A stretch of 22,262 nt of DNA from JADHUC01 sp964617665 (GCA_964617665.1 CAZUAH010000211.1:1-22262); one strand, 5' to 3'; positions 12,398-20,306 are shown, numbered from the stretch's first letter. The notes: generated from the letters alone by a model not told the origin. Numbers and translations are program-made.

Positions 12398-13705
12398 ATG
12401 CGATCCAGATCGAAACGTAAGAGACCTTGCGTCCAGAGCCTCCTGCTGACGGTGGCGGCGATGCTGTGTTGTGTGGCCCAGAATGCAGCTGCCGACGATA
12501 CCGATATCGGCCGCAAGGGATTTTCCGAGGGGCTCGCCATGGTGGAAGGCTGGTGGGGTAACGGGTACGGCTACATCGACCGGACCGGCGAATGGGTTGT
12601 CCAGCCGAAACTGGGCCTCGTTGGCAGGTTCCGCGGAGGAGTCGCCAAGGCCATCGAATACAAAGGGGACGACGAATGGGCGTCCTGGTACATTGATCGC
12701 ACAGGCGAGAGAGTCCCGGACAAGTTTGGCAGCTCCTTCGAAACGCTGAAGGCTTTCACAAAGGACGGCAAGCACGGCTACCTCGATACAACCAGCGGCG
12801 AGGTCGTCATCGAGCCGCAGTACGACTATGCCCACTCGTTCCGCGATGGACTGGCACGCGTCAGCAAGAGAATCAACGGGGAGTACTGCGAGGGCTTCAT
12901 CGACATAACGGGCCGAGCGGTTGTCCCGTTGTCCGGTTTTCATGCCCAAGACTTCCACGAGGGGCTTGCGGCGATGCAAGGCAAGGTCACCGCGCCGGCG
13001 AGCGACGCCGGAAAGACGAAGTGGGGGTTCATCGACCGTACCGGCAAGTTTGCGATCCCACCGCAATACGACAGAGCGTACGGCTTCTCGGAAGGGCTGG
13101 GCGTGGTTATCAGCAACGGCAAGTACGGCTTTGTAGACCGGGCTGGCAAGTTCGTCATCCCGGCAAAGTTCCGCAAGGCGACGGCCTTCTCCGAGGGCCT
13201 GGCCGCGGTCAAGCCGTCGGACGAGGAGGCCGAATCCACCGGGTTGGTCCGAGACCCGCGTTTCGGATACGGCTGGGGCTATATCGACCGCACCGGGCAG
13301 TACGTCATCCCGCCCCAGTTCAAGCAGGCGGAAAAGTACTCCGAGGGGCTCGCCTACGTTTGGTTGGAGCAGTTCGCCGACGGATACATCGATCGTGCCG
13401 GGAAGCTGGTGATCGATCTCCCCAAGGTCCGAGAGAGGATCCGGGACAACAAGAGGATCGACACACCGGAGATTGTTCGGATACTGGAAGAAGAGTCGAT
13501 CACGAGGATCAGCACCAGCCACTCGCAGACCATCTACATTACACTCGCCGATGGCCGTCGACATGGCGGGATCTACGAGCACGAGAAGGCAGGCAAATAC
13601 TCCAAAGATCGCAAAATGTGGGACATCCTGAATCTAGCGAAGCACATTCTCGACAATCGCCCCAAGGAGGAGATGAAGGACCTGAAGTCGTTCATCATGG
13701 AGTAA
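12398..13705 (+). CDS. Exported WG-repeat protein with DTPEI-type C-terminal domain
   Basis: The protein has 435 aa. Signal peptide: MRSRSKRKRPC then VQSLLLTVAAMLCCVAQNAA. WG repeats follow at about residues 42, 78, 148, 186, 230, 264 and 314, with units FSEGLAMV...GYIDRTGEWVVQPK and WGFIDRTGKFAIPPQY. Residues 355-423 (DTPEIVRILEEESI, TSHSQTIYITLADG, GIYEHEKAGKYSKDRK, NRPK) form the C-terminal domain shared with the 11307 protein. The WG array resembles that of the sigma partner at 9560, but this protein is secreted. No ligand is known. Start: ATG 12398, because GGGAGA lies 7 nt upstream and the N-terminus then matches the 11307 protein; an in-frame ATG at 12383 lies before this ribosome-binding site. 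Confidence 0.88.
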   Translation: MRSRSKRKRPCVQSLLLTVAAMLCCVAQNAAADDTDIGRKGFSEGLAMVEGWWGNGYGYIDRTGEWVVQPKLGLVGRFRGGVAKAIEYKGDDEWASWYIDRTGERVPDKFGSSFETLKAFTKDGKHGYLDTTSGEVVIEPQYDYAHSFRDGLARVSKRINGEYCEGFIDITGRAVVPLSGFHAQDFHEGLAAMQGKVTAPASDAGKTKWGFIDRTGKFAIPPQYDRAYGFSEGLGVVISNGKYGFVDRAGKFVIPAKFRKATAFSEGLAAVKPSDEEAESTGLVRDPRFGYGWGYIDRTGQYVIPPQFKQAEKYSEGLAYVWLEQFADGYIDRAGKLVIDLPKVRERIRDNKRIDTPEIVRILEEESITRISTSHSQTIYITLADGRRHGGIYEHEKAGKYSKDRKMWDILNLAKHILDNRPKEEMKDLKSFIME

Positions 13706-13728
13706 GGCCGGGAACGGAATGGCCTTTT
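13704..13728 (+). terminator. Possible rho-independent terminator after the WG-repeat gene
   Basis: AAGGCC (13704-13709) pairs with GGCCTT (13721-13726) around an 11-nt loop, followed by TT, beginning at the stop codon. A six-bp stem with four U is weak. Confidence 0.4.
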
Positions 13729-14065
13729 GAAATCTGAGGGTGCTGTCGGTCGCTCCTTTTTTCACCGAGTGGAAGAAACTGCCCTTGCATGCCCGGTTTT
13801 TATCCAAGCACCTGCAGAAGGGAAAAGGGGCAGTTACATTCTGCCGGAACGGCCCGGAAGGTGCTTTGCACAAAATGTACCTGACCCCATTTTCCGCGCG
13901 GGCGGACCGGCAACATCAATCACACCTTGACGCCGGTGATCGGTCTCGGCAGGCTTAGCGAAGAAACCCGGATTGAGGAAGAGGGGCCTCGGGACAGCAA
14001 GTGCTTCGCCGCGCCTATGCCAACAAGGGAGCCCTTGACGCCCGTTCCCGCGGAGAGTTGGCTTC
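13729..14065. other. Gene-free stretch holding REP copy 2
   Basis: Apart from the palindrome at 13820-13895 no gene is supported. Short frames (66-87 codons) pass through the palindrome and are not coding. The part from 13958 leads into promoter-like block B. Confidence 0.4.
13820..13895. repeat. REP/MITE-like palindrome, copy 2
   Basis: The left arm GGGAAAAGGGGCAGTTACAT (13820-13839) pairs with the right arm ATGTACCTGACCCCATTTTC (13875-13894). The centre GCCGGAACGGCCCGGAAGG followed by GTGCTTTGCACA matches copy 1 (335-410) almost base for base. It lies between two divergent functional units, with no transposase nearby. Confidence 0.7.
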
Positions 14066-14128
14066 CTCGACCGAAGGATTTCTGCCAGACTCGACAATAC
14101 GAACTAGAAGGCGCCTTCGACGAGAGAG
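14066..14128 (+). promoter_or_regulatory. Promoter-like block B, shared with 11158-11220
   Basis: It aligns gaplessly with block A. The core TCGACAATACGAACTAGAAG is at 14091-14110. It lies 26 bp before the TTG start of the second downstream ECF sigma gene, the position expected for its promoter, so this sigma gene may share its regulator with the exported protein at 11307. Confidence 0.6.
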
Positions 14129-14153
14129 ATCCGGGTAGAACTGGGAGATACCG

Positions 14154-14714
14154 TTGACCAACACCAGGAAGGACGACCGGCGGCTTGCCAGGTCGCTGAA
14201 AAGGGGCAAGCAGAGCGGTTGGCGTGATTTTTACGAAATGTACGCCGAACCACTCTATCGTTTTGTCCTTGCGCGGGTGCGAGGCAGACGGGAAACTGCA
14301 GAGGAACTGACACAACAGGCCATCGTCTTGTGTGTCGAGCAGATCGGCAAGTTCGACGTTCGCAAAGGGAGTTTGTGGGCTTGGCTTTGCGGAATTGCCG
14401 TGAACAAGATCCGAGAAGACGGGCGTGCGGCACTGCGGGAAGGCAACGCTCTAAGGGAAAGGGCTCGCGTCTCTCCGGCCGCCTGCGATCCCGGCAAGAT
14501 CGACGAGCAACGCGACCAGCTAGTCGAAATGACCTTGTCGTCGCTGAATCCCAGATACCAAGAAGTCCTGCGGGCCAAGTACGCCGAGGGGCTTTCCGTC
14601 AAGAGTATCGCCGTGACGTTGGGTGTGTCGGAAAAGGCCGTCGAATCGCGTCTGACACGTTCACGCGACGCCTTTCGCAACGAATACGAAAGACTGAAAT
14701 CTCAGGAGACATGA
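14154..14714 (+). CDS. ECF sigma factor coupled to the HEAT-type membrane protein
   Basis: The protein has 186 aa. Region 2 (about residues 22-92) reads DFYEMYAEPLYRFVLARVRG, EELTQQAIVLCVEQ and LWAWLCGIAVNKIRED. Region 4 (about 123-178) reads LVEMTLSSLNPRYQEVLRAK, GLSVKSIAVTLGVSEKAVES and RLTRSRDAFR. The start is TTG at 14154: GGGAG lies 6 nt upstream and no ATG fits. The stop overlaps the next start by 4 bp (ATGA at 14711-14714), so translation is coupled to the membrane partner. It is only distantly similar to the two other sigma factors in the window. Confidence 0.92.
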   Translation: MTNTRKDDRRLARSLKRGKQSGWRDFYEMYAEPLYRFVLARVRGRRETAEELTQQAIVLCVEQIGKFDVRKGSLWAWLCGIAVNKIREDGRAALREGNALRERARVSPAACDPGKIDEQRDQLVEMTLSSLNPRYQEVLRAKYAEGLSVKSIAVTLGVSEKAVESRLTRSRDAFRNEYERLKSQET

Positions 14715-17269
14715 TAGCCATGAATCATCCAATCGATGGGATCGCCAGGGGCCACTCGCCTTCGTTGTCGAGCGGCTTTCGGGAAGTACTGGAAATGCGT
14801 CTGCAGCCGACGTTGGCACGCCGGCGCAGAAAACGGCGCATCACAATGACCCTGGTCTGGGGTTCGGTCTGTGCTCTGATCATCTGCCTGAACCCGGTTC
14901 TCTCTTCGTGGAACGACAAGGGTTCCTCGGACGGCCCCATTGTCGAAGGCCCAGTGGACAAGCCATCCGATCGTACGGCCGTAGCGCATTCGCTTGACGA
15001 GTTGCTCGAAAAACACTTCAGCAATCCATTTGGCTCCAACCCGTTGCGTGGCGAACTGGAGCTTGCATTGGCAGGGCTATCGGCGGAGGAGCTGTTGGAA
15101 ATCGGTCGGAAACACTCCGCGGGCCCTCGCTTCCAAGCAGACCGCGCAGCCTCTGCCAGCCTCAAGCAAGTGGCCGAACAATCCGACTGCATCGTCCACG
15201 TGCGCGTCAATCAGGCACAACTGGACAGGAACGAACTTCAACGCCTGATCCTGTTGAACCAGCTTTCTGGCATGAGTGATTCGTCGGGACGCCTCTTGGT
15301 GAACTTCGACTTGGCCATTCTGGATGCTCAGGCCGAATTGCCCACTGACGCCGACGACCGCCTGGAGTTCTGGACATTCGTCGGGTACGACGAGCGCGAC
15401 AAGATTCGCTCCGGAAGAGAGTATTTCCTCTCCTTGCGCCACCAGTGGGGGCGTTACCGGCTTTCGCACGGGGCCTATGGCGGCGTCTATCCGATTTCAA
15501 CGGATGCCGGTGGTGCGAAGATCGTTACGATTGACGATAAAGAACACCCGATCGAAGAGGCAAGGAAGCTAATCGCCGCGGCCTGCGAAGCGGCCAGAAA
15601 CCCGAACCGCGACGACGGCCCTGCCGAACCGACGCCCGAGGAGTTAGCCGATTGGCTGAGGAAACTCGCTAGCGAGAGCCTAAACGAATCTGGCGAGGCG
15701 TTGGGGCATCTGAAGAATCATTCGAAGGCGATTCCGCCGACTCTGTTGGTGGACGCGATCGACCGGCACTATCGCGTTCTTCGGGCCCGCGTTGGCGACA
15801 ATCTGAAGCTGCCGGGCGACGAGGACTTCTGCCTCACTCGTACGTTCATCGAGGACGCCATGGACTTGCTTCCCAAGATCATCGACGAGCAGAACCTCGA
15901 ACGTGTGCTGACGCTCTACAAAGCCGATCTTGCGGAGTTCGACGCGTTATTCGATTGCTACATCACGACCCAGAGAATCACGCGACTGGCCTTGGCCGTT
16001 CCCGGCCCCGCACGTAGCGGGAGGTTTCGGGAACTGTATTTTGGGCGGACGCCGCCGAAGCATTACGAACTTCCAAACGGCCGTAAGAGGAAGATCTCTC
16101 GACGCTTGACCACTCAGAAGGAACAGGCAATCGGCGAATTGGTCGGGAAAGCGGGAAAGGACATTGACAAGCTAGTGCTGGAGATCATCCAGGATCCAAT
16201 CTCCTGGAAACTGACAGGGGACGACTCGGTTCATCCGCTGGCTGCACTGTGGGGATTGGCTGCAAAAAGGGAGCTTCCGGGGGCGGTCGAGATCCTTGCC
16301 GAGTTTGTCGAGAACCCGAAGCACATGGAGTTGCGGATCGAAGGCGAGCGTCTGGACTATTTGACCGGTCTGGCGTGCCAGGCGTTGTCGACGCATGCTG
16401 CCAAGACGATACCTCGCAAAGAGCGGCTGCAATATGAAATCGACTTGTACCACAAAGGCTCCAAGGATAGTAACTCCGTGAATCGCATGTGCCGAATGCT
16501 CGAGGAGCTTCTGGAACCGGGCGACACCAGGTACCTCCCGATTATCCGTGAGCTTTTGGGCCGGCGAGAAATACTGAAGCTGATCGTCCAACGCATCCCC
16601 GATCCGTCATTGGTACCGTCGATCCGCGCCAAGCTGGCGAAGGATGTCTCGGTCCCGTTGCTCGAAGCACTGGGTGCCTGCGGCAAAGAGGAGGGAAAGC
16701 GCGAGGCGGTTGCCATCGCATTGCGGGAGTTGGCCAGACCACCACGCGAGGTCACTGACAGTCATGCCATCTTTCATGACAATTTCCGTCGGGCAGGACT
16801 CCTTTCGTTCCTGGGCAAGAGCGGTGATGCGAGTGCCCTGAGCATTGTCGAGAGATACACCCGCGACGAGACCCTATACCCCTACTGGGACATAACCGCT
16901 CGGATCGCGAAGAAGGAAAATGGGTTTCCGTACGATTTCACGATAAGCGGGATGCAGAAGAGCGCGGTCTTAGCGCTGGCACGCTTGGGCGGCAAGGAAG
17001 CAATTCCGCGTCTAAAAGAACTGTACCAACACCAAGACATCTATATTCGGACACTGGCGGCGTTTTCGCTCTATTCTCTGGAGGAGGACTGCGCTGATGA
17101 TTTCGTTCGCCTCTTCGCCGAGAACAGAGAACGCGGCCTGCAAGAGATCGAACGGCGTTGGTTCTGGGACATGAACGGTTCGATCGAGGAGCAGTTGGAA
17201 TACCTCAACTCGTCGCCGCGAATCAAGGCCCTTCTGGAAGAGCGTAAACGGAGCGGCAACGCTCCGTAG
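14711..17269 (+). CDS. Single-pass membrane protein with beta-rich and HEAT-like regions, candidate sigma partner
   Basis: The protein has 852 aa. Residues 1-45 are cytoplasmic, with a helix (SGFREVLEMRLQPTLARR) and a basic stop RRRKRR. A membrane helix spans about 46-64 (MTLVWGSVCALIICLNPVL). Residues 150-295 hold a beta-rich segment (EQSDCIVHVRV; LLVNFDLAILDAQAELP; GREYFLSLRHQWGRYRL) similar in layout to the 11307 protein. Residues 300-630 are mostly helical. About 634-800 are HEAT-like helical pairs (ALGACGKEEGKREAVAIALR; KSAVLALARLGGKEAIPRLK; DIYIRTLAAFSLYSL). The start ATG at 14711 overlaps the sigma stop and follows CAGGAG; a second ATG lies at 14720. The longer open frame upstream from 14330 is a shadow of the sigma gene. 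It is expected to inhibit or sense for the sigma factor, with the large outer part as sensor; this is inference. Confidence 0.87.
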   Translation: MIAMNHPIDGIARGHSPSLSSGFREVLEMRLQPTLARRRRKRRITMTLVWGSVCALIICLNPVLSSWNDKGSSDGPIVEGPVDKPSDRTAVAHSLDELLEKHFSNPFGSNPLRGELELALAGLSAEELLEIGRKHSAGPRFQADRAASASLKQVAEQSDCIVHVRVNQAQLDRNELQRLILLNQLSGMSDSSGRLLVNFDLAILDAQAELPTDADDRLEFWTFVGYDERDKIRSGREYFLSLRHQWGRYRLSHGAYGGVYPISTDAGGAKIVTIDDKEHPIEEARKLIAAACEAARNPNRDDGPAEPTPEELADWLRKLASESLNESGEALGHLKNHSKAIPPTLLVDAIDRHYRVLRARVGDNLKLPGDEDFCLTRTFIEDAMDLLPKIIDEQNLERVLTLYKADLAEFDALFDCYITTQRITRLALAVPGPARSGRFRELYFGRTPPKHYELPNGRKRKISRRLTTQKEQAIGELVGKAGKDIDKLVLEIIQDPISWKLTGDDSVHPLAALWGLAAKRELPGAVEILAEFVENPKHMELRIEGERLDYLTGLACQALSTHAAKTIPRKERLQYEIDLYHKGSKDSNSVNRMCRMLEELLEPGDTRYLPIIRELLGRREILKLIVQRIPDPSLVPSIRAKLAKDVSVPLLEALGACGKEEGKREAVAIALRELARPPREVTDSHAIFHDNFRRAGLLSFLGKSGDASALSIVERYTRDETLYPYWDITARIAKKENGFPYDFTISGMQKSAVLALARLGGKEAIPRLKELYQHQDIYIRTLAAFSLYSLEEDCADDFVRLFAENRERGLQEIERRWFWDMNGSIEEQLEYLNSSPRIKALLEERKRSGNAP

Positions 17270-17314
17270 GTAAGTCCCCAGAGGCAGCGGGGACCGTCCC
17301 CTTCACCCGTCTCT

Positions 17315-17415
17315 CGTTCCCAAGCTCCGGCTTGGGAACGCACATTTTGGACGCTCCAGATTCCCGTCGTGCGAAGCAGCGCGGAAACCGGTTCCCAAAC
17401 CGAAACTTGGGAACC
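17315..17415. repeat. Pair of GTTCCCAA hairpins
   Basis: The first hairpin, CGTTCCCAAGC-TCCG-GCTTGGGAACG (17315-17340), is a perfect 11-bp stem. The second, GGTTCCCAA-8 nt-TTGGGAACC (17390-17415), is a perfect 9-bp stem. The two share TTCCCAA/TTGGGAA. They look like a dispersed palindromic repeat and could also stop transcription of the preceding gene, which ends 46 bp upstream; no U-tract follows. Confidence 0.65.
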
Positions 17416-17463
17416 AGAAGAGCATTCACCGGGACTTGCCTTGGCTCCTGCTGGCCGATCCAG

Positions 17464-17480
17464 TTGGACAACACTAGAAT
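17464..17480 (+). promoter_or_regulatory. Possible shortened copy of the block A/B core
   Basis: TTGGACAACACTAGAAT here compares with TTGACAATACAAACTAGAAT at 11183, with small deletions. It lies 112 bp before the LRR gene start. Only the core is similar, so this may be chance. Confidence 0.3.
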
Positions 17481-17592
17481 TCGAGGGTAGAAATCACCCG
17501 CATCGATCTTGATCGTCTATTCACATCAGGCCGTAGGTCGGGCGAGTCCATGCCCGCTCCGAAAGACTTGAAAGCGATCAGAAAGTTACGTA

Positions 17593-18348
17593 ATGCCAGC
17601 CGTAGCGAACTCCAAGAACATTCTCCGTTTCCAGTTGGCCGTTGGGGTCGGGCTGGCAGCCGCATTAGCCGCCCCGCTGATCTTTGTTGTGCAGGCGTAT
17701 CGCGAAGCTCAGTGGCAGAGCCAGCACGTCCAGCCGCTCGTGGAACAGGTGGGCGGTTGGGTTACCTGGCGAAGTGACGGAATTGGCCCTCGATGGCCTA
17801 ACGGCGGGCAAATCACTCGCATTGATCTAAGCGGCACTGCGGTGACGGATCGACAGCTCGCGTTCATCGAGCGTCTGCCGGAAATCAGGCGGCTGGACCT
17901 TCGCGATACGCAGGTAACCGATGCGGGGCTCGCGCACTTGAAATACTCTGACGAGCTCGAACACATCTCGTTGGGCAACACCAGAATTACCGATGCGGCA
18001 GCAACTCGTCTTGGCGCACTCTGCAACATCCAGGACCTTGACCTCTCCAATACCCAAATCACCGACTCTGGAGTAGCGCACCTGACGAACCTAGACAGAA
18101 TCGAATACCTTCTACTATCCAACACACAAATCACCGATGCAGCCATTCCCAACCTCGCGTCCATGAAACACCTCAGGCAGCTCGACCTGTCGAACACGGG
18201 CATTACCGACGAAGGGCTGATGCAGTTCTCCCGTTTGCGCAGCACGGCAATCGACATTGATGTAGACGGAACCAAAGTTACGAACGCAGGCCTAGCTCGT
18301 TTCAAACGGCGATCGCCAGACTATGATTCTCGCGGCAATGCCAGGTAA
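17593..18348 (+). CDS. Membrane-anchored leucine-rich-repeat protein
   Basis: The protein has 251 aa. One membrane helix (about residues 16-34, LAVGVGLAAALAAPLIFVV) is followed by a linker containing GGWVTWRSDGIGP. About seven LRR units fill residues 73-245, with the motif L-x-x-L-x-L-x-x-T-x-I-T-D-x-G-L, for example IRRLDLRDTQVTDAGLAHLK and LRQLDLSNTGITDEGLMQFS. T-D-x-G-(L/V) units are abundant in planctomycetes and form a curved binding surface. The binding partner is unknown. No Shine-Dalgarno is apparent before the ATG. The 3' end overlaps the next gene by 26 bp if that gene starts at 18323, which suggests co-transcription. Confidence 0.85.
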   Translation: MPAVANSKNILRFQLAVGVGLAAALAAPLIFVVQAYREAQWQSQHVQPLVEQVGGWVTWRSDGIGPRWPNGGQITRIDLSGTAVTDRQLAFIERLPEIRRLDLRDTQVTDAGLAHLKYSDELEHISLGNTRITDAAATRLGALCNIQDLDLSNTQITDSGVAHLTNLDRIEYLLLSNTQITDAAIPNLASMKHLRQLDLSNTGITDEGLMQFSRLRSTAIDIDVDGTKVTNAGLARFKRRSPDYDSRGNAR

Positions 18349-19360
18349 CGCCGGCAATTCTCCCATGACCCAATCCGATGTTTCCACTACCGATCGGCCG
18401 TCCTCAAGTGGCCGCCGGCCACAGCTTCGCCTTCTTTTCTGGGTGACGCTGCTGATCGGCTTGTGGCTCTTCGGCTGGTTCAAGGCGTCGCAAAACCAGA
18501 CGGCTCGGGACGACTACAAGTCCGCACAAGAGCAGTACCGAAAGGACTATGAAAGAAGCGAGCAACTGTGCGCCGAGACGGCCGAGAGAATCGAGGTCCT
18601 CAGCGACCGGGCCGGCCACGAAAGGCTTACGCGGCCATTCCTTGAGCAAGAATTGAATGGAGGGCGGCCATTCGAGTTGACGCCCCACGAGAGTATCGAA
18701 CGGCGTTACGAGACCGTGTGGACCGACCCCGCCAGTGGCCAGGAAGTGACCCTATACTTCGAAGGCGATGAATGGACCGGAATGAGCATGAGCGGAAGCG
18801 CTTCCTGGAAACTCAAGCATCCGAGGCCATCGCAAGCCATCTACTGCGACACGTCCGAACAGATTCGCAAGCTGATCAACGGCTTCGGGCCTTCCTATTG
18901 GCTTCTCTGCATCGTGCTCGTCGCCGGGCTGTACATCTTCCGCATCGTGCTCCGTCTGCTGGGGCTGCCGCAACACTCCGCTGCGTTGGCGCCCCATGCG
19001 CGCCTGATAGCCGAATGCGCCGTGGCGTTTGCCGCGGCGACCACCGTTGCGTGGCTCGCCAGTCCTGCTTACTCTGTCACGTTCGACGGGGTCACCAGCA
19101 ACGACAATCTAGTCTTTGGCACGATAATGCTGGCCGTGGGTGTCTTCGCTCTTGCCGCAACCGCCCAGCCGCGGTCGCACGCTCTTGAGCCACCGCGTCG
19201 CCCACTCCAGTTTAGCCTCAAGACCCTCCTGTTGCTGACAACCGTCTTTGCCGTGGCGTTAAGCACTGCCCCGTTCGGCTATGTGGCCACAATCTACCTG
19301 ATCGGCGCAATCTTCCTGTACCTGTCGGTGAAACGTCGGCGGATGCGTAAGGCACCATGA
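18323..19360 (+). CDS. Multi-pass membrane protein, function unknown
   Basis: The protein is up to 345 aa. Predicted helices: about residues 35-52 (LRLLFWVTLLIGLWLFGWF), then a charged coiled-coil-like stretch (ARDDYKSAQEQYRKDYERSE). A soluble domain follows to about 190, with IERRYETVWTDPASGQEVTL. Then come helices near 193-216, 226-245, 262-282, 300-316 and 318-336. The end (LQFSLKTLLLLTTVFAVALS) is the same F-S-L-x-T-L-L-L planctomycete motif that opens the 1733-2155 protein, but here it is C-terminal. The start is uncertain: 18323, 18338 and 18365 are all in frame and none has a ribosome-binding site. 18365 (MTQSDVS) would avoid the overlap with the LRR gene. No family recognised. Confidence 0.75.
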   Translation: MILAAMPGNAGNSPMTQSDVSTTDRPSSSGRRPQLRLLFWVTLLIGLWLFGWFKASQNQTARDDYKSAQEQYRKDYERSEQLCAETAERIEVLSDRAGHERLTRPFLEQELNGGRPFELTPHESIERRYETVWTDPASGQEVTLYFEGDEWTGMSMSGSASWKLKHPRPSQAIYCDTSEQIRKLINGFGPSYWLLCIVLVAGLYIFRIVLRLLGLPQHSAALAPHARLIAECAVAFAAATTVAWLASPAYSVTFDGVTSNDNLVFGTIMLAVGVFALAATAQPRSHALEPPRRPLQFSLKTLLLLTTVFAVALSTAPFGYVATIYLIGAIFLYLSVKRRRMRKAP

Positions 19361-19682
19361 CGGGCCTGTTGAACGGTTGCAGCAGGAAGCGTGCGAGCTG
19401 CGTCGTGAAAACGACGAGTTACGGCAGGCGGTATCCAGGGCAAGTGGTCAATGGCTGGTCTCGCGATCGATTAACTGATGCCGGGCTTGTTCGAGGTGGA
19501 GGTAACGGCCAACCAAGACGGTCGTACAACGATCACTTGGCTCCTTCAACGGCTGGCACTCCGGCTCCCCCGCCGGCAAGAAACATGAGGCAAATGTGGT
19601 GAAGACTTTCACGACCCTCGCCAAACGCCGCAACAACTGTGGAACTTCGGTTAGGGAAGACTGAACTTGCTGTGTGCAGGCG
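19361..19682. other. Gene-free stretch
   Basis: No supported gene. One frame (about 19364-19467) reads RLQQEACELRRENDELRQAV, a coiled-coil pattern like that of IS66-type transposase N-termini. It has no start and stops after about 35 codons, so it may be a small fossil. A minus-strand frame in 19448-19636 shows no recognisable motif. Confidence 0.35.
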
Positions 19683-20306
19683 CTAGACGACCTTGCGTCT
19701 CAGACGCAGGCAGGTCGACTCGCAGTAGGTCAGCAGTAGTGCTCCGCGGGCGGCAAACCTCTCGAACAGATCTGCGGTCAGTTCTTCATCGTTGGGCCAG
19801 GGAAAAGCGAAGACCACATCGAAGTCTTGAACTTCCAGCCCTAATTCGTCATACGCGTGGTCGGCATGCGGATCGAGAGAAAGCCCACCGTCGAAATCCG
19901 CGTAGGCTCGGTCGACCAGGTCATCGGCTCCTTGCGAGATGAAACTGCCGTTGATGAACTCGACCGCGATATCAAAGTCCTCCGCCAATTCCAGCGAAGC
20001 ATGGAACAGGTCTCGGTCAATCTCGATACCATAAGCGTCAAACCCAATCAACGCCGCCAGTGATGCCACCACACCCAAACCGCTACCCCATTCGCAGAAC
20101 GAATTGCCGCAGGCGATCCCCGTCTCGGCGACGGCTCGAAGTGCATGGTACACCGAGACGTAGTCGCAGGGCACAAAACCGCGGAAGATCACGGGGACGC
20201 TACTGACGAAGTCCTTGCCCCGGTGATCAGCTTCGCGCAAGAATTCCGCCACATTGTCGGGCAAGTCGGAAGGGTCAACGAGTAGTTCGACGTCAGTCAA
20301 AGGCAT
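19683..20306 (-). CDS. Class I SAM-dependent methyltransferase
   Basis: The protein has 207 aa. Motif I is FCEWGSGLGVVASLAALIGF (residues 70-89), with the G-x-G-x-G-type glycine turn. Motif II is YGIEID (92-97), where the acidic Glu/Asp would bind the SAM ribose. A motif IV-like DFDVVFAFPWPND lies at 161-173. Upstream helix residues (DYVSVYHALRAVAET) match the cap that precedes motif I in related enzymes. The C-terminus ALLLTYCESTCLRLRRKVV completes the fold. The substrate is unknown; F-A-(F/Y)-P-W-P in place of N-P-P-Y points to a protein or small-molecule methylase rather than a DNA adenine methylase. It stands alone, convergent with the gene to its left. The start ATG has no strong Shine-Dalgarno. 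Confidence 0.85.
   Translation of the reverse strand: MPLTDVELLVDPSDLPDNVAEFLREADHRGKDFVSSVPVIFRGFVPCDYVSVYHALRAVAETGIACGNSFCEWGSGLGVVASLAALIGFDAYGIEIDRDLFHASLELAEDFDIAVEFINGSFISQGADDLVDRAYADFDGGLSLDPHADHAYDELGLEVQDFDVVFAFPWPNDEELTADLFERFAARGALLLTYCESTCLRLRRKVV

Larger units (their letters stand above)
17270..17592. other. Gene-free stretch with two nested GTTCCCAA palindromes
   Basis: It has no supported gene. The sense-strand hairpins at 17315-17340 and 17390-17415 (next entry) and a promoter-like motif at 17464-17480 account for most of its structure. A GGGGACCGTCCCC palindrome lies at 17289-17301. Confidence 0.45.

Noticed and set aside
12377..13582. Minus-strand frame of 401 codons opposite the exported WG-repeat gene
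   Set aside because: The same mirror effect of repeated G+C-rich codons. Its resemblance to the 10040-11089 frame follows from the paralogy of the sense genes.
19364..19467. Coiled-coil frame RLQQEACELRRENDELRQAV like an IS66 transposase N-terminus
   Set aside because: No start codon, only about 35 codons, and no neighbouring IS66 sequence. Such coiled coils are common.
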